Shown here: piece after piece, positions 7,234-13,828 of the stretch | Numbering within the stretch: the first letter of the stretch is position 1 | Layout of the letters: each line of letters opens with the position of its first letter | Assembly (NCBI GenBank): GCA_045655245.1 | Contig: JAZOOX010000043.1 | Span: 1-17,565, forward strand | Length of the DNA stretch: 17,565 nucleotides | Direction of reading: 5' to 3' | Source: RGIG8785 sp045655245 | Lineage (GTDB): Bacteria > Bacillota > Clostridia > RGIG8785 | The notes under the pieces: generated by a model | Told to the model about the DNA's origin: nothing | The model's database searches: none | The model's input: only the letters and a program-made list of their open reading frames with translations | Position numbers and translations under genes: made by a program

Positions 7234-7660
7234 ATGGGCGAATATCTGCCGCCAACTGTGCTTCGATAAAGATCAGGCGTTTGGCAATGTCTTTGGAAGA
7301 TTCATCCGCCGCCTCGTACTGATTTAAATATTTACCCAGGGATTTGACCCCCATATTGCAACCGTCGGTCATCAAATCCGCCACGGTAGCATCCGACTCG
7401 TTCATGGCCAACATCACATTGGTCTTGACCCAAGACATCCCCTTTGCCATTGGGTTGGGCGCCTTGCCATCATCGCCGAACCGCTCCAACGCATTTTGAA
7501 TTTCGCGGTCCAGTTTTTCGTGTTCTTCCTTGCAATCGGTCAAAATTTTCTCGAACGATCTGCTGTCTACCTTCCCCAGCACCTCTTCGATGGAGGAAAT
7601 CCCCATCTGTACCCCTGCATCACATTCGCGCAAGAGTTTGATTGTATCCTGCTCAATCAT
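7226..7660 (-). CDS. Ferritin-like four-helix protein, probably DUF2383 type
   Basis: A 144-residue, mostly helical, charged protein with no signal peptide or membrane segment. LLRECDAGVQMGISSIEEVL, then SFEKILTDCKEEHEKLDREI and MTDGCNMGVKSLGKYLNQY look like the helices of the small ferritin-like proteins of the DUF2383/PA2169 group. The EEH at 45-47 is the kind of residue cluster that binds metal, but a full di-iron site cannot be proved by eye. AAAGGAGGG precedes the ATG. It lies 47 bases after sdpI on the same strand, with no clear promoter between and one terminator after it, so it is probably the third gene of the sdpR operon. Function unknown. Confidence 0.7.
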   Translation of the reverse strand: MIEQDTIKLLRECDAGVQMGISSIEEVLGKVDSRSFEKILTDCKEEHEKLDREIQNALERFGDDGKAPNPMAKGMSWVKTNVMLAMNESDATVADLMTDGCNMGVKSLGKYLNQYEAADESSKDIAKRLIFIEAQLAADIRPYL

Positions 7661-7707
7661 TGCTTAACCCTCCTTTGATGTTGTTAGATTGTGCAGGATT
7701 ACAATTT

Positions 7708-8301
7708 TTATCCCCTCTTTGACTTTTCTTCGCAAACGAAAAAAACAATTCCTGTGGGAATCAAAAGTCCCAGAAAAACGATTGAAAAAATCGTCGGCAA
7801 AAATATCGTAATCAGAAACAAGACTCCGTGCGCCACCATTAAAAACCCGCTGATCCGATAAAAATTCCGTTCCTTTTCGTTGACACTTTTATACTTTGGC
7901 ATATAGTTCCCCAAAGCCACAAAAACAATGCCCAGTATCAAAAAGGCGGTTTTTCGGGGGTCAACGGCTACACCCAAAGCATAACTTAAGGTAAAGGCTT
8001 GCAACAACACACTCATCAAGGGAATGATCCACTTGCTGACCTGTTCGAGTTTTCGGTTCTGTCCCTTCTTTCCTGCCTGAAAATCAGTGACCAAACAACC
8101 AAAACATTGAAGCGCTACCATTATCAATGGAAGCCCAAACACGGCAAATGCCTTTGAAGCAAATCGATCGGGCTCATTATAAAAATTAAAGTGGACGGCA
8201 ATCTCGTCCGGTAACTGCGGCCAAAGTAAAAGTCCTGCAACGATCGGCAACAACGTAATCAGACAAGAAAGAATTAAAAACCGCCATTTGATTCGGTTCA
8301 T
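7708..8301 (-). CDS. sdpI: SdpI-family membrane immunity/signalling protein
   Basis: A 197-residue protein with about six hydrophobic segments. The N-terminal pair contains LPDEIAVHFNFYNEPDRFASK, the DUF1648 signature, and the rest fits the SdpI domain, including ILGIVFVALGNYMPKYKSVNEKERNFYRISG. In Bacillus subtilis SdpI gives immunity to the SdpC toxin and also sequesters the repressor SdpR at the membrane when toxin is sensed. The start overlaps the sdpR stop as ATGA, so the two are translationally coupled. No SdpABC-like toxin genes are in the window, so the protein may respond to another peptide or to one from another strain. Confidence 0.9.
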   Translation of the reverse strand: MNRIKWRFLILSCLITLLPIVAGLLLWPQLPDEIAVHFNFYNEPDRFASKAFAVFGLPLIMVALQCFGCLVTDFQAGKKGQNRKLEQVSKWIIPLMSVLLQAFTLSYALGVAVDPRKTAFLILGIVFVALGNYMPKYKSVNEKERNFYRISGFLMVAHGVLFLITIFLPTIFSIVFLGLLIPTGIVFFVCEEKSKRG

Positions 8302-8567
8302 TTTTTCATTCCTCCCAATTTATAGATCCAGGTCAAAACCTCTTCAAAAACCGACGCATTGAGCGCGTAGTAAATAAAATTCTTGTATTTTTCCTCGGCA
8401 ATTAAATCCGCTTTCTTCAGCTTTGCCAAATGATAAGACACGGTCGCACCCGAGAGGTCAAACCGCTCGGCGATCTCACCTGCCGATTTTCGTCCATCCT
8501 TTAACATCGACAAAATATCCCGACGAACGGGGTCGGAAATCGCCTTTAACGTTTCGTTGATTCCCAT
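8298..8567 (-). CDS. sdpR: SdpR-family autorepressor (ArsR-type winged helix)
   Basis: An 89-residue ArsR-type regulator. NETLKAISDPVRRDILSMLK is followed by GRKSAGEIAERFDLSGATVS and YHLAKLKKADLI, a clear winged helix-turn-helix. There is no cysteine pair typical of metal-sensing ArsR/SmtB proteins. Together with SdpI next to it, this identifies the SdpR autorepressor type. GAGGTG before ATG 8567 lies partly inside the operator palindrome at 8575-8602, so binding would block both transcription and access to this region. First gene of a three-gene unit. Confidence 0.9.
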   Translation of the reverse strand: MGINETLKAISDPVRRDILSMLKDGRKSAGEIAERFDLSGATVSYHLAKLKKADLIAEEKYKNFIYYALNASVFEEVLTWIYKLGGMKK

Positions 8568-8574
8568 ACGGCAC

Positions 8575-8602
8575 CTCTATTTAGATATTATTCTAAATAG
8601 AG
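8575..8602. promoter_or_regulatory. 28-base inverted-repeat operator of the sdpR unit
   Basis: CTCTATTTAGA (8575-8585), TATTAT, then TCTAAATAGAG (8592-8602): eleven-base perfect arms. It begins within the -10 box of the promoter and covers the transcription start. This position and symmetry fit autorepression by the dimeric SdpR protein. Confidence 0.8.
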
Positions 8603-8629
8603 TGTACCATGCAGCCCCACAGCTGTCAA
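8601..8629 (-). promoter_or_regulatory. Promoter of the sdpR-sdpI-ferritin-like unit
   Basis: On the minus strand, TTGACA (8624-8629), a 17-base spacer and TACACT (8601-8606) with the extended -10 TGG before it. The -10 box overlaps the last two bases of the operator. Confidence 0.8.
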
Positions 8630-8642
8630 TGGTAATCCCTAC

Positions 8643-8670
8643 AAAAAAAGCGCCTTACGGCGCCTTTTTA
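8643..8670 (-). terminator. Terminator of the eight-gene unit, with a stop codon in its loop
   Basis: In the leftward transcript GGCGCC, loop GTAA (GNRA type) and GGCGCT form a stem with one G-U pair, extended by A-U pairs and followed by a run of seven T. The ECF gene stop TAA (complement of 8655-8657) lies in the loop. Confidence 0.85.
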
Positions 8671-9155
8671 CGAACCAACAGCGGAATTAAAATCAGTTGC
8701 AGGATAATCCCCGGCATGGCATCGATAAACCCGCCCAGTATAAAGGCGGGGAAGGTAAACGTTTGATCGCCCATGCCCAAAAGCAATGCTTTGGCAACAC
8801 CCCAAACCACCCGACCTGAAAACATGGCAATGATCAGGGCGGGCCATACGCCCCTCTTGGGATAAAGGACGCCAGACACAACGCCATAAGTCGCCAATTC
8901 CAGCGACATCCAAAGGGCGTTGGGATAGAGCGGCGGCATCGAAAAGACCGCACTCCGCAAAAAAGGCAGCACCAAACCTACCCCAATCCCGTAGCGCGGG
9001 CCGCAAAAAAATCCGCAAAGCAGAACGGCAAAGTGCATGGGCAACAAACTGTCACCGATTTCTTTGATTTGTGAAGTCAACAGGGGCAAAACCATTCCCA
9101 AAGCCAGAAATATTGCCGCCAGAATCAGTTTTTCTATTTGTTTTTTCGATACCAT
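8655..9155 (-). CDS. ECF transporter S component (PF12822 type), substrate unknown
   Basis: A 166-residue, very hydrophobic protein with five to six membrane segments. LAAIFLALGMVLPLLTSQIK, PMHFAVLLCGFFCGPRYGIG and SGRVVWGVAKALLLGMG are typical of small S components, the membrane subunits that bind a vitamin or other micronutrient and dock onto the shared EcfAA'T module. No EcfA or EcfT genes are in the window, so it belongs to the group II type that uses a module coded elsewhere. No riboswitch that would name the substrate was seen. TAGGAGG precedes ATG 9155. It is the last gene of the unit, eight to nine bases after the methyltransferase gene. Confidence 0.85.
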   Translation of the reverse strand: MVSKKQIEKLILAAIFLALGMVLPLLTSQIKEIGDSLLPMHFAVLLCGFFCGPRYGIGVGLVLPFLRSAVFSMPPLYPNALWMSLELATYGVVSGVLYPKRGVWPALIIAMFSGRVVWGVAKALLLGMGDQTFTFPAFILGGFIDAMPGIILQLILIPLLVRKKAP

Positions 9156-9164
9156 ATTAACCTC

Positions 9165-9830
9165 CTACCAAATAAACGGAATCAGTCGGTATCGCACCTT
9201 TTCTTTGTATTTGCGGTAGCCGTCCAGTTTTTCTTCCAGCAGCCGTTCCTCCCCTCGAATGCGCTGTGCAATCATAAAGGGATACGCCAAAAATACCAAA
9301 AATGCCCAAACCGATCCCAGTATCAAAGGCATCATCAAAAACAGCAACAACGTAGCTCCATACATCGGGTGTCGCACGATCTTGTACAAACCCGTATCCA
9401 CCACCTGCTGTCCTTCCTGCACCTCAATCGTGCGGGAAAGATACCGATTTTCGCGGATGACCTCTAAATAAACCAAATAAGCAAACAGGAAAACAACCGT
9501 TGCCCCCAGGGAAACACATTTTGGCAACAAATACCATCCCAGCCGAACATTCAACCCCGCAAGGACAAACCCGATGATAAACATTGCCCCGCTGAGGGTC
9601 ACCACCCACACCTGGTCCTTTTGGGTCTCCTTGGCAGACAACCGCTTTTCCAAGCGCTTGGGGGAAACCAAGAGCAGTACAAACCCCACCCCGATCATCG
9701 GAAGAAAGAGTACGCCCATCAGCAACCATCCCTGCCAAAAGTTCGGTGTCCCTGCAGGAATGAACAACAAAGCACCCACCAAAACAATCCCTGCTATGAC
9801 CTTCAATAGTGCCTGAACCAATAATTTCAT
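9165..9830 (-). CDS. Membrane methyltransferase, isoprenylcysteine carboxyl methyltransferase (ICMT/PEMT) family
   Basis: About 221 residues with five or so membrane segments. The C-terminal catalytic part is clear: DTGLYKIVRHPMYGATLLLF (145-164; R153, H154, P155), then QRIRGEERLLEEKLDGYRKY (189-208) with the E pair at 194-195, and VRYRLIPFIW at the end. ICMT-like enzymes transfer a methyl group from SAM to a lipid or lipid-like substrate at the membrane; bacterial members are mostly uncharacterised. The start is uncertain. ATG 9845 overlaps the upstream stop as ATGA, but ATG 9830 has GGGGA ahead and gives the MKLLVQ start usual in homologues as I remember them, so I chose 9830. Confidence 0.85.
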   Translation of the reverse strand: MKLLVQALLKVIAGIVLVGALLFIPAGTPNFWQGWLLMGVLFLPMIGVGFVLLLVSPKRLEKRLSAKETQKDQVWVVTLSGAMFIIGFVLAGLNVRLGWYLLPKCVSLGATVVFLFAYLVYLEVIRENRYLSRTIEVQEGQQVVDTGLYKIVRHPMYGATLLLFLMMPLILGSVWAFLVFLAYPFMIAQRIRGEERLLEEKLDGYRKYKEKVRYRLIPFIW

Positions 9831-9841
9831 ACCATCCCCGA

Positions 9842-10753
9842 TCATTCTATGGTAAAGTAGGCGTAGTAAAGGTCTTTGTCAAAGTCCCCTGCCCCACGGA
9901 AGTCCATGACTTCCTTGCTTAATCGGTAATAGCCCGGCTCCAGTTCACCGTACAAAAACTCCCAGGTAAAGGGAATTTCGGTCACGTCGTTGGTTTGAAT
10001 CCTATACGCCAAAGCGTTCCAAAGCAAATCCTCTGCCTTGGGTTCTAAACGAACCCATTCGTCATCCACGTTCTTCTCCAAAGCAAACCACGCCCCCGTC
10101 TGCAGTTCTCCCGACGGCGCACCGCCAAACTGCTCAAAGACCAAGGTCGCGTCGGTTTTCGTTACCGCTTTCATAAACAGGGAAAGCCCCCATTTATCTA
10201 AGTCTCCATAAACACGGAAGGTCGTCTGTTTCTGTTGCTTTGCAGGCTCGAACCAAGAGGTAAACATTTGTTGATAAAAGGTGGTAAAGGTATAGTCTGC
10301 ATCCTCGGTCAACACCACCAGTTGGCTGTCCACTGCCGCATTGGGTAACCGTCCGCCAATATAGAAGCAATAATCAAAAATGCTCATATCCAAATCCGGG
10401 TCGTCAAAGAGTTTGAAAATCACCCACTTGTCGTCAATGGGCACCTCTTTGGTAATCGCGGACACACTCTGGTACCCCTCTGCTCCCGCAAAGTTGCACT
10501 CACCGTCATTTTTGGGGATTTCATATTCCTTTCCCACCTGTCGCAAATCCCCGTCCAACGTCCCACAACGGGCGGTAACCTCACTTACCCTGCCCGAATC
10601 GTAGTACAGCTTCCCGTCAGCTTTTATCATTCGGATCGGCGTTTTTATCCCTTCTGCCCCGACATCATCAACGGGTTCGGTCACGGGAGCGTTATTACAC
10701 GCCGAAAGAAGCAAACACAAACTCAATGCCAAACAGAATAATACTCGTTTCAT
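9842..10753 (-). CDS. Lipoprotein with Ig-like C-terminal domain
   Basis: A 303-residue protein. The signal peptide MKRVLFCLALSLCLLLSAC ends in lipobox LSAC, with C19 lipidated, so it is anchored on the outer face of the membrane. Residues 40-180 show no family I recognise. The C-terminal 100 residues, with GAWFALEKNVDDEWVRLEP and FLYGELEPGYYRLSKEV, resemble a bacterial Ig-like domain found in clostridial lipoproteins (PF20251-like, from memory). The start codon directly follows the TIGR04076 gene stop (TAAATG), and AGGAGG lies inside that gene. Its stop overlaps an ATG of the next frame. Partner or ligand unknown. Confidence 0.8.
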   Translation of the reverse strand: MKRVLFCLALSLCLLLSACNNAPVTEPVDDVGAEGIKTPIRMIKADGKLYYDSGRVSEVTARCGTLDGDLRQVGKEYEIPKNDGECNFAGAEGYQSVSAITKEVPIDDKWVIFKLFDDPDLDMSIFDYCFYIGGRLPNAAVDSQLVVLTEDADYTFTTFYQQMFTSWFEPAKQQKQTTFRVYGDLDKWGLSLFMKAVTKTDATLVFEQFGGAPSGELQTGAWFALEKNVDDEWVRLEPKAEDLLWNALAYRIQTNDVTEIPFTWEFLYGELEPGYYRLSKEVMDFRGAGDFDKDLYYAYFTIE

Positions 10754-11068
10754 TTAATCTGCATCCTCCTCTAACGCCTCGATGTAAAAACTGACCGGTC
10801 TAAATCCGTCATTACAGGAAATCATGGCAGACCGAGGATTCTTCATCCAGCCGTCATAAAAGTCCCCGCCGCCATGGGATAACGCCATTACAAAAGCAGA
10901 CATGCTCTCCCATGCGCTATCGCATAACCCGTCTGGTTTTTCCCAACCGTTTGCAATAAAGACTTGTCCTTCTTTCAGATCGCAGGCGTGCTGGATGGGA
11001 TTTTCGTACTGCGCAATCAAATCATCATACCGTGCCATTCGCATCACGGTAATACGGATCTTTTTCAT
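10754..11068 (-). CDS. TIGR04076-family small protein
   Basis: A 104-residue soluble protein with no signal. The pattern HACDLKEGQVFIANGWEKPD, then GLCDSAWESMSAFVMALSHG and CNDGFRPVSFYIEAL fits the TIGR04076 family, which has conserved cysteines (C29, C49, C85 here) and a CxDGxRPVxF end. The family's role is unknown; the cysteines could bind a metal. AAGGAAAG precedes the ATG, and only four bases separate it from the LprI-like gene upstream, while its stop touches the start of the Ig-like lipoprotein gene. It is odd that a cytoplasmic protein of this kind sits between two lipoproteins. Confidence 0.8.
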   Translation of the reverse strand: MKKIRITVMRMARYDDLIAQYENPIQHACDLKEGQVFIANGWEKPDGLCDSAWESMSAFVMALSHGGGDFYDGWMKNPRSAMISCNDGFRPVSFYIEALEEDAD

Positions 11069-11072
11069 CGTG

Positions 11073-11525
11073 TTACTTTCCTTTAATCAAAGAGATCAGA
11101 TAATAGCATCTTTCACGGGTGTACTCGATTCCTTCGGCGTTGCGCGCAAGAGCCTCTGCTGAACCACCTTTCCACGCATTCCCCGCGGCCTCGATCGCAC
11201 TTTCTTTTTCCTGTATCCATGCAATCTCCTCCGCCTCTAATGCCGCAAACGCTTCCGCGTCCATTGTCGATTCCAAATACCGATACACCTCATTCAGCAA
11301 CGCGTCCCACTTCATATAAACTTGATACGACTCGGTATTATACTCCAATTGAGTCGTTGCGGTCTCAAAATGCGCTTCGTTATAGTCCTCGATCTCATCG
11401 GCTTTGTCCATAAACAATTCGTATTGCTCAGATGCTTCGTCAGGTTTCACCAACACACCGTTACAAGCCGTAAACATCAAAACCAGACAAAGGGACACCG
11501 CAATCACGCAAATCTTTTTCATCAT
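11073..11525 (-). CDS. LprI-like (DUF1311) lipoprotein
   Basis: A 150-residue lipoprotein. MMKKICVIAVSLCLVLMFTAC is a signal peptide with lipobox FTAC (C21). Residues 65-145 are helical, with MKWDALLNEVYRYLESTMDA, IAWIQEKESAIEAAGNAWKGG and YTRERCYYLISLI, the layout of the PF07007 (DUF1311) domain of LprI, a lysozyme inhibitor in Mycobacterium. Whether it inhibits lysozyme here is inference. CAGGAG precedes two ATG codons (11525 and 11522); the first overlaps the PspC stop as TAATG, so translation is probably coupled. Confidence 0.8.
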   Translation of the reverse strand: MMKKICVIAVSLCLVLMFTACNGVLVKPDEASEQYELFMDKADEIEDYNEAHFETATTQLEYNTESYQVYMKWDALLNEVYRYLESTMDAEAFAALEAEEIAWIQEKESAIEAAGNAWKGGSAEALARNAEGIEYTRERCYYLISLIKGK

Positions 11526-11716
11526 TATTGCTCCTGATTATGCGGCATTACCAGCACCGCAATAATGTATGCCAAAATGCCGGATCCACCGAACAGAGTA
11601 AGCGCCACCCACGCCAAACGGACAAGGGTGGAATCGATTCCAAAGTATTCTGCGATTCCGCCGCATACACCGCCCAGTTTTTTGTCAGCAACCGATTTGT
11701 AAAGTTTTTTCTTCAT
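11525..11716 (-). CDS. PspC-domain membrane protein
   Basis: A 63-residue protein that is almost exactly one PspC domain: KKLYKSVADKKLGGVCGGIA, EYFGIDSTLVRLAWVALTLF and a final membrane segment GILAYIIAVLVMP. PspC proteins sit in the cytoplasmic membrane and, in the phage-shock system, sense envelope stress. Stand-alone short forms are common in Bacillota and their role is less clear. CAGGAGG precedes the ATG. No PspA homologue is in the window. Confidence 0.92.
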   Translation of the reverse strand: MKKKLYKSVADKKLGGVCGGIAEYFGIDSTLVRLAWVALTLFGGSGILAYIIAVLVMPHNQEQ

Positions 11717-11734
11717 AATACGTACCTCCTGAAT

Positions 11735-12079
11735 TTAATGTTTCTTTCTCTGAAAAAAGTTGGTAATCGCCATGCTTAACGCACACACGGCAAAATAGAT
11801 GCCCGAATACAAAAGCGGGAACGACACCCCATAGATAAGCGTAGAAAACGTCCAAAACAGCACTGCTGTCAAAACCGGCACAAACCAAAGTCGTTTCAGG
11901 TCCTGTCCTGCTAACATCCCCACCCATCCCGAAATGACGGGATATACGGCGAAAAACAGCAATAAAGTGACCGCCATGCCTGCATCTGCCCGTACGGTCT
12001 TGACCCCGATCAGCGGGACAACCGCCATCGATACAACCAAAATCAATAAAATCGCAAAAAGCCTCTTCCAAAAGGTCAT
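11735..12079 (-). CDS. Small membrane protein, unknown function
   Basis: A 114-residue protein with three to four hydrophobic segments (about residues 7-25, 34-56, 66-84 and 88-107) and a basic tail FFQRKKH. I do not recognise a family. AAGGAG precedes ATG 12079, which overlaps the FliB-like stop as ATGA, so it is a real gene by context. It is followed 18 bases later by the PspC gene, suggesting an envelope role. Confidence 0.75.
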   Translation of the reverse strand: MTFWKRLFAILLILVVSMAVVPLIGVKTVRADAGMAVTLLLFFAVYPVISGWVGMLAGQDLKRLWFVPVLTAVLFWTFSTLIYGVSFPLLYSGIYFAVCALSMAITNFFQRKKH

Positions 12080-12951
12080 AACAACACTCCTTCCGAAAAG
12101 AATGCGGTTATTTTTGTAATGTTCTCGTCGCTGTATTCAATTTCGGATGAATACATTCTTGCAACGTCCAACATCTCTTCAATATTCTCACACGCTGAAC
12201 AAATTGCGCCCAAAACCCAACAACTCAATAAGATAAATTCAACGCCCTTTTCAAAACGACGGAAGGTCAGGTAGCAGGATAACTGTTCAAAGAAAATCTG
12301 CATACTCGGTCTTTCAAAAATATCTGTACCTCTCGCATTTTTCAGTTTTTCAAGCGCCTGTTCCCAAGTTCTATCCAACCGTTCAAGGGACTCATAAAGC
12401 CCATAAAGCTCCCGGTTGCAGAAATTAAATTTTAAGCCGTATTTTTTCGCCAGTTTCCGGAACCGATCAAACATGGAAACCGTTCGGTCTTGCAGTATTG
12501 CGAACACTTCGTTCCGTTCCCTGAAAAAGGGCTTATTCTTCGCCGATTCGGGTAACTCCATCGAAAACTTTTCTGTTTCGGTCAGAATGATTCTTGCGGC
12601 TTCTTCACAACAGAGACCGATTCCCGTCTCGGTAAAGTCCTCGTAAAAATTACTGAATCGGGGATGCAGGTAACAGATATCGCAAAGTGCACCGTCCCCC
12701 AGTTTCAGTATAATGTCGCAAAGCCCCTTTTTGTTTAAAAAAGGGCAATGTCCGTCTGAATTTAATGCAAATTGGGGCGGATCTCCTGTGATATTTTCCC
12801 GTATTTTCTCGGCAAATACCCCCTCAAGAGAATTGTACAACACCATCGTCTCGTCGTCAATATCAATTTCCCAACCGATACAACAACTGTGCTTGCAGCG
12901 ATCAGCGATACAACTGAACTTGTGGTAGTAATTGGGGAAGATTTCTTTCAT
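12076..12951 (-). CDS. FliB-like (flagellin lysine-N-methylase family) protein
   Basis: A 291-residue protein. The N-terminus YYHKFSCIADRCKHSCCIGW gives C14, C19, C23 and C24; then GHCPFLNKKGLCDI (67-80), GALCDICYLHPRFSNF (87-102) and GLCCEEAARIIL (112-123). This cysteine pattern is the FliB signature and suggests a metal or Fe-S site. FliB methylates lysines of flagellin in Salmonella; no flagellar gene is in this window, and relatives are widespread in clostridia that I believe often lack flagella, so the substrate may be another surface protein. ATG 12951 is chosen because GAGGTG lies ahead and the family begins here; the frame stays open to 13002. It is the first gene of the tight eight-gene unit; no good promoter was found in the 85 bases upstream. 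Confidence 0.82.
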   Translation of the reverse strand: MKEIFPNYYHKFSCIADRCKHSCCIGWEIDIDDETMVLYNSLEGVFAEKIRENITGDPPQFALNSDGHCPFLNKKGLCDIILKLGDGALCDICYLHPRFSNFYEDFTETGIGLCCEEAARIILTETEKFSMELPESAKNKPFFRERNEVFAILQDRTVSMFDRFRKLAKKYGLKFNFCNRELYGLYESLERLDRTWEQALEKLKNARGTDIFERPSMQIFFEQLSCYLTFRRFEKGVEFILLSCWVLGAICSACENIEEMLDVARMYSSEIEYSDENITKITAFFSEGVLL

Positions 12952-13036
12952 AAAGCACCTCTTATGTAGGAGTAGGGCGAAGTACGGTTTGGATGCAGTC
13001 ATTTAACCATGCTCGGTGTCAAGACCGAACAAAAAA

Positions 13037-13774
13037 TCACTTTTCCGTTTCTTTTATAAATTCGCATATTATTTGGGCAAACTCTTCTTTTCCCGAATAA
13101 TGACAATGTGTACCGTGGAGCAACCGATAATGTATCTTGCGGGCATCGTATTCAAAATGATTTAAGGTGGAAATTGTCAATTGTGTCTGTTCGTACCGGT
13201 TTTTCATATCGTTATCCGAAACAATAAACATCATGGGGGGATAGTCATCGGCTTTACCAATATGGAATAATGGTGCCGCTTCGTCAATGATTACCCTCCT
13301 GGGATCGATTCCCCGTTCTCTCAGCACGTTAAAATGCGTTGTGGGCTGACCGGCATCATGGATATATCCTTTGATGATATCCTTAGGCAACTGATATGGC
13401 GCTAAGTATCTTTCGTCAAAGCAAAGCATCATCGAAAGGTATCCGCCGGCACTGCTTCCTCCAATATATATCCCTTCACAGTTCCCATACGTTCCAATGT
13501 GATTGTATACCCAACCGACTGCCTCGGCGGCATCACAGATAAACTGAGGGTACACAGCCCGGGGATACAATCTGTAATTGATTGATACAAACGCGATCCC
13601 CTGATGTGCCAGGTATTCGCCGACTGCTTTGTATTCCGACTTGTCACCGGATTCTATTCCGCCGCCGTGTATATAAACAAACACGTTGAAAGTATCATTT
13701 TCCGGAAGGTATATATCAAGATACTGTTCCGAATACTTCGATTTCCCATAGCAAATGTCATTGATAATTTTCAT
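13037..13774 (-). CDS. Alpha/beta hydrolase, esterase/lipase (HSL-like) family
   Basis: A 245-residue cytoplasmic hydrolase with no signal peptide. The oxyanion motif YIHGGG is at 34-39, the nucleophile S108 is in IGGSSAGGYLSMM, the probable acid is D187 or D189 in FIVSDNDMKNR, and the base is H223 in HGTHCHY. It resembles carboxylesterases of the BD-FAE/HSL group that remove acetyl or feruloyl groups from sugars. Being 54 bases downstream of a GH13 enzyme fits a role in removing acyl groups from oligosaccharides, but that is inference. TAGGAGAGG precedes the ATG. The region 12952-13036 after it has no clear terminator. Confidence 0.88.
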   Translation of the reverse strand: MKIINDICYGKSKYSEQYLDIYLPENDTFNVFVYIHGGGIESGDKSEYKAVGEYLAHQGIAFVSINYRLYPRAVYPQFICDAAEAVGWVYNHIGTYGNCEGIYIGGSSAGGYLSMMLCFDERYLAPYQLPKDIIKGYIHDAGQPTTHFNVLRERGIDPRRVIIDEAAPLFHIGKADDYPPMMFIVSDNDMKNRYEQTQLTISTLNHFEYDARKIHYRLLHGTHCHYSGKEEFAQIICEFIKETEK

Positions 13775-13828
13775 AACAAACCTCTCCTATATTGGCTTTG
13801 TCTTTCGACTTTTTCCCATACATGGTCT

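Noticed and set aside
12994..13022. TTGACA (complement of 13017-13022) as promoter of the eight-gene unit
   Set aside because: At spacings of 15-19 bases there is no acceptable -10 box; the nearest AT-rich hexamer is too close.
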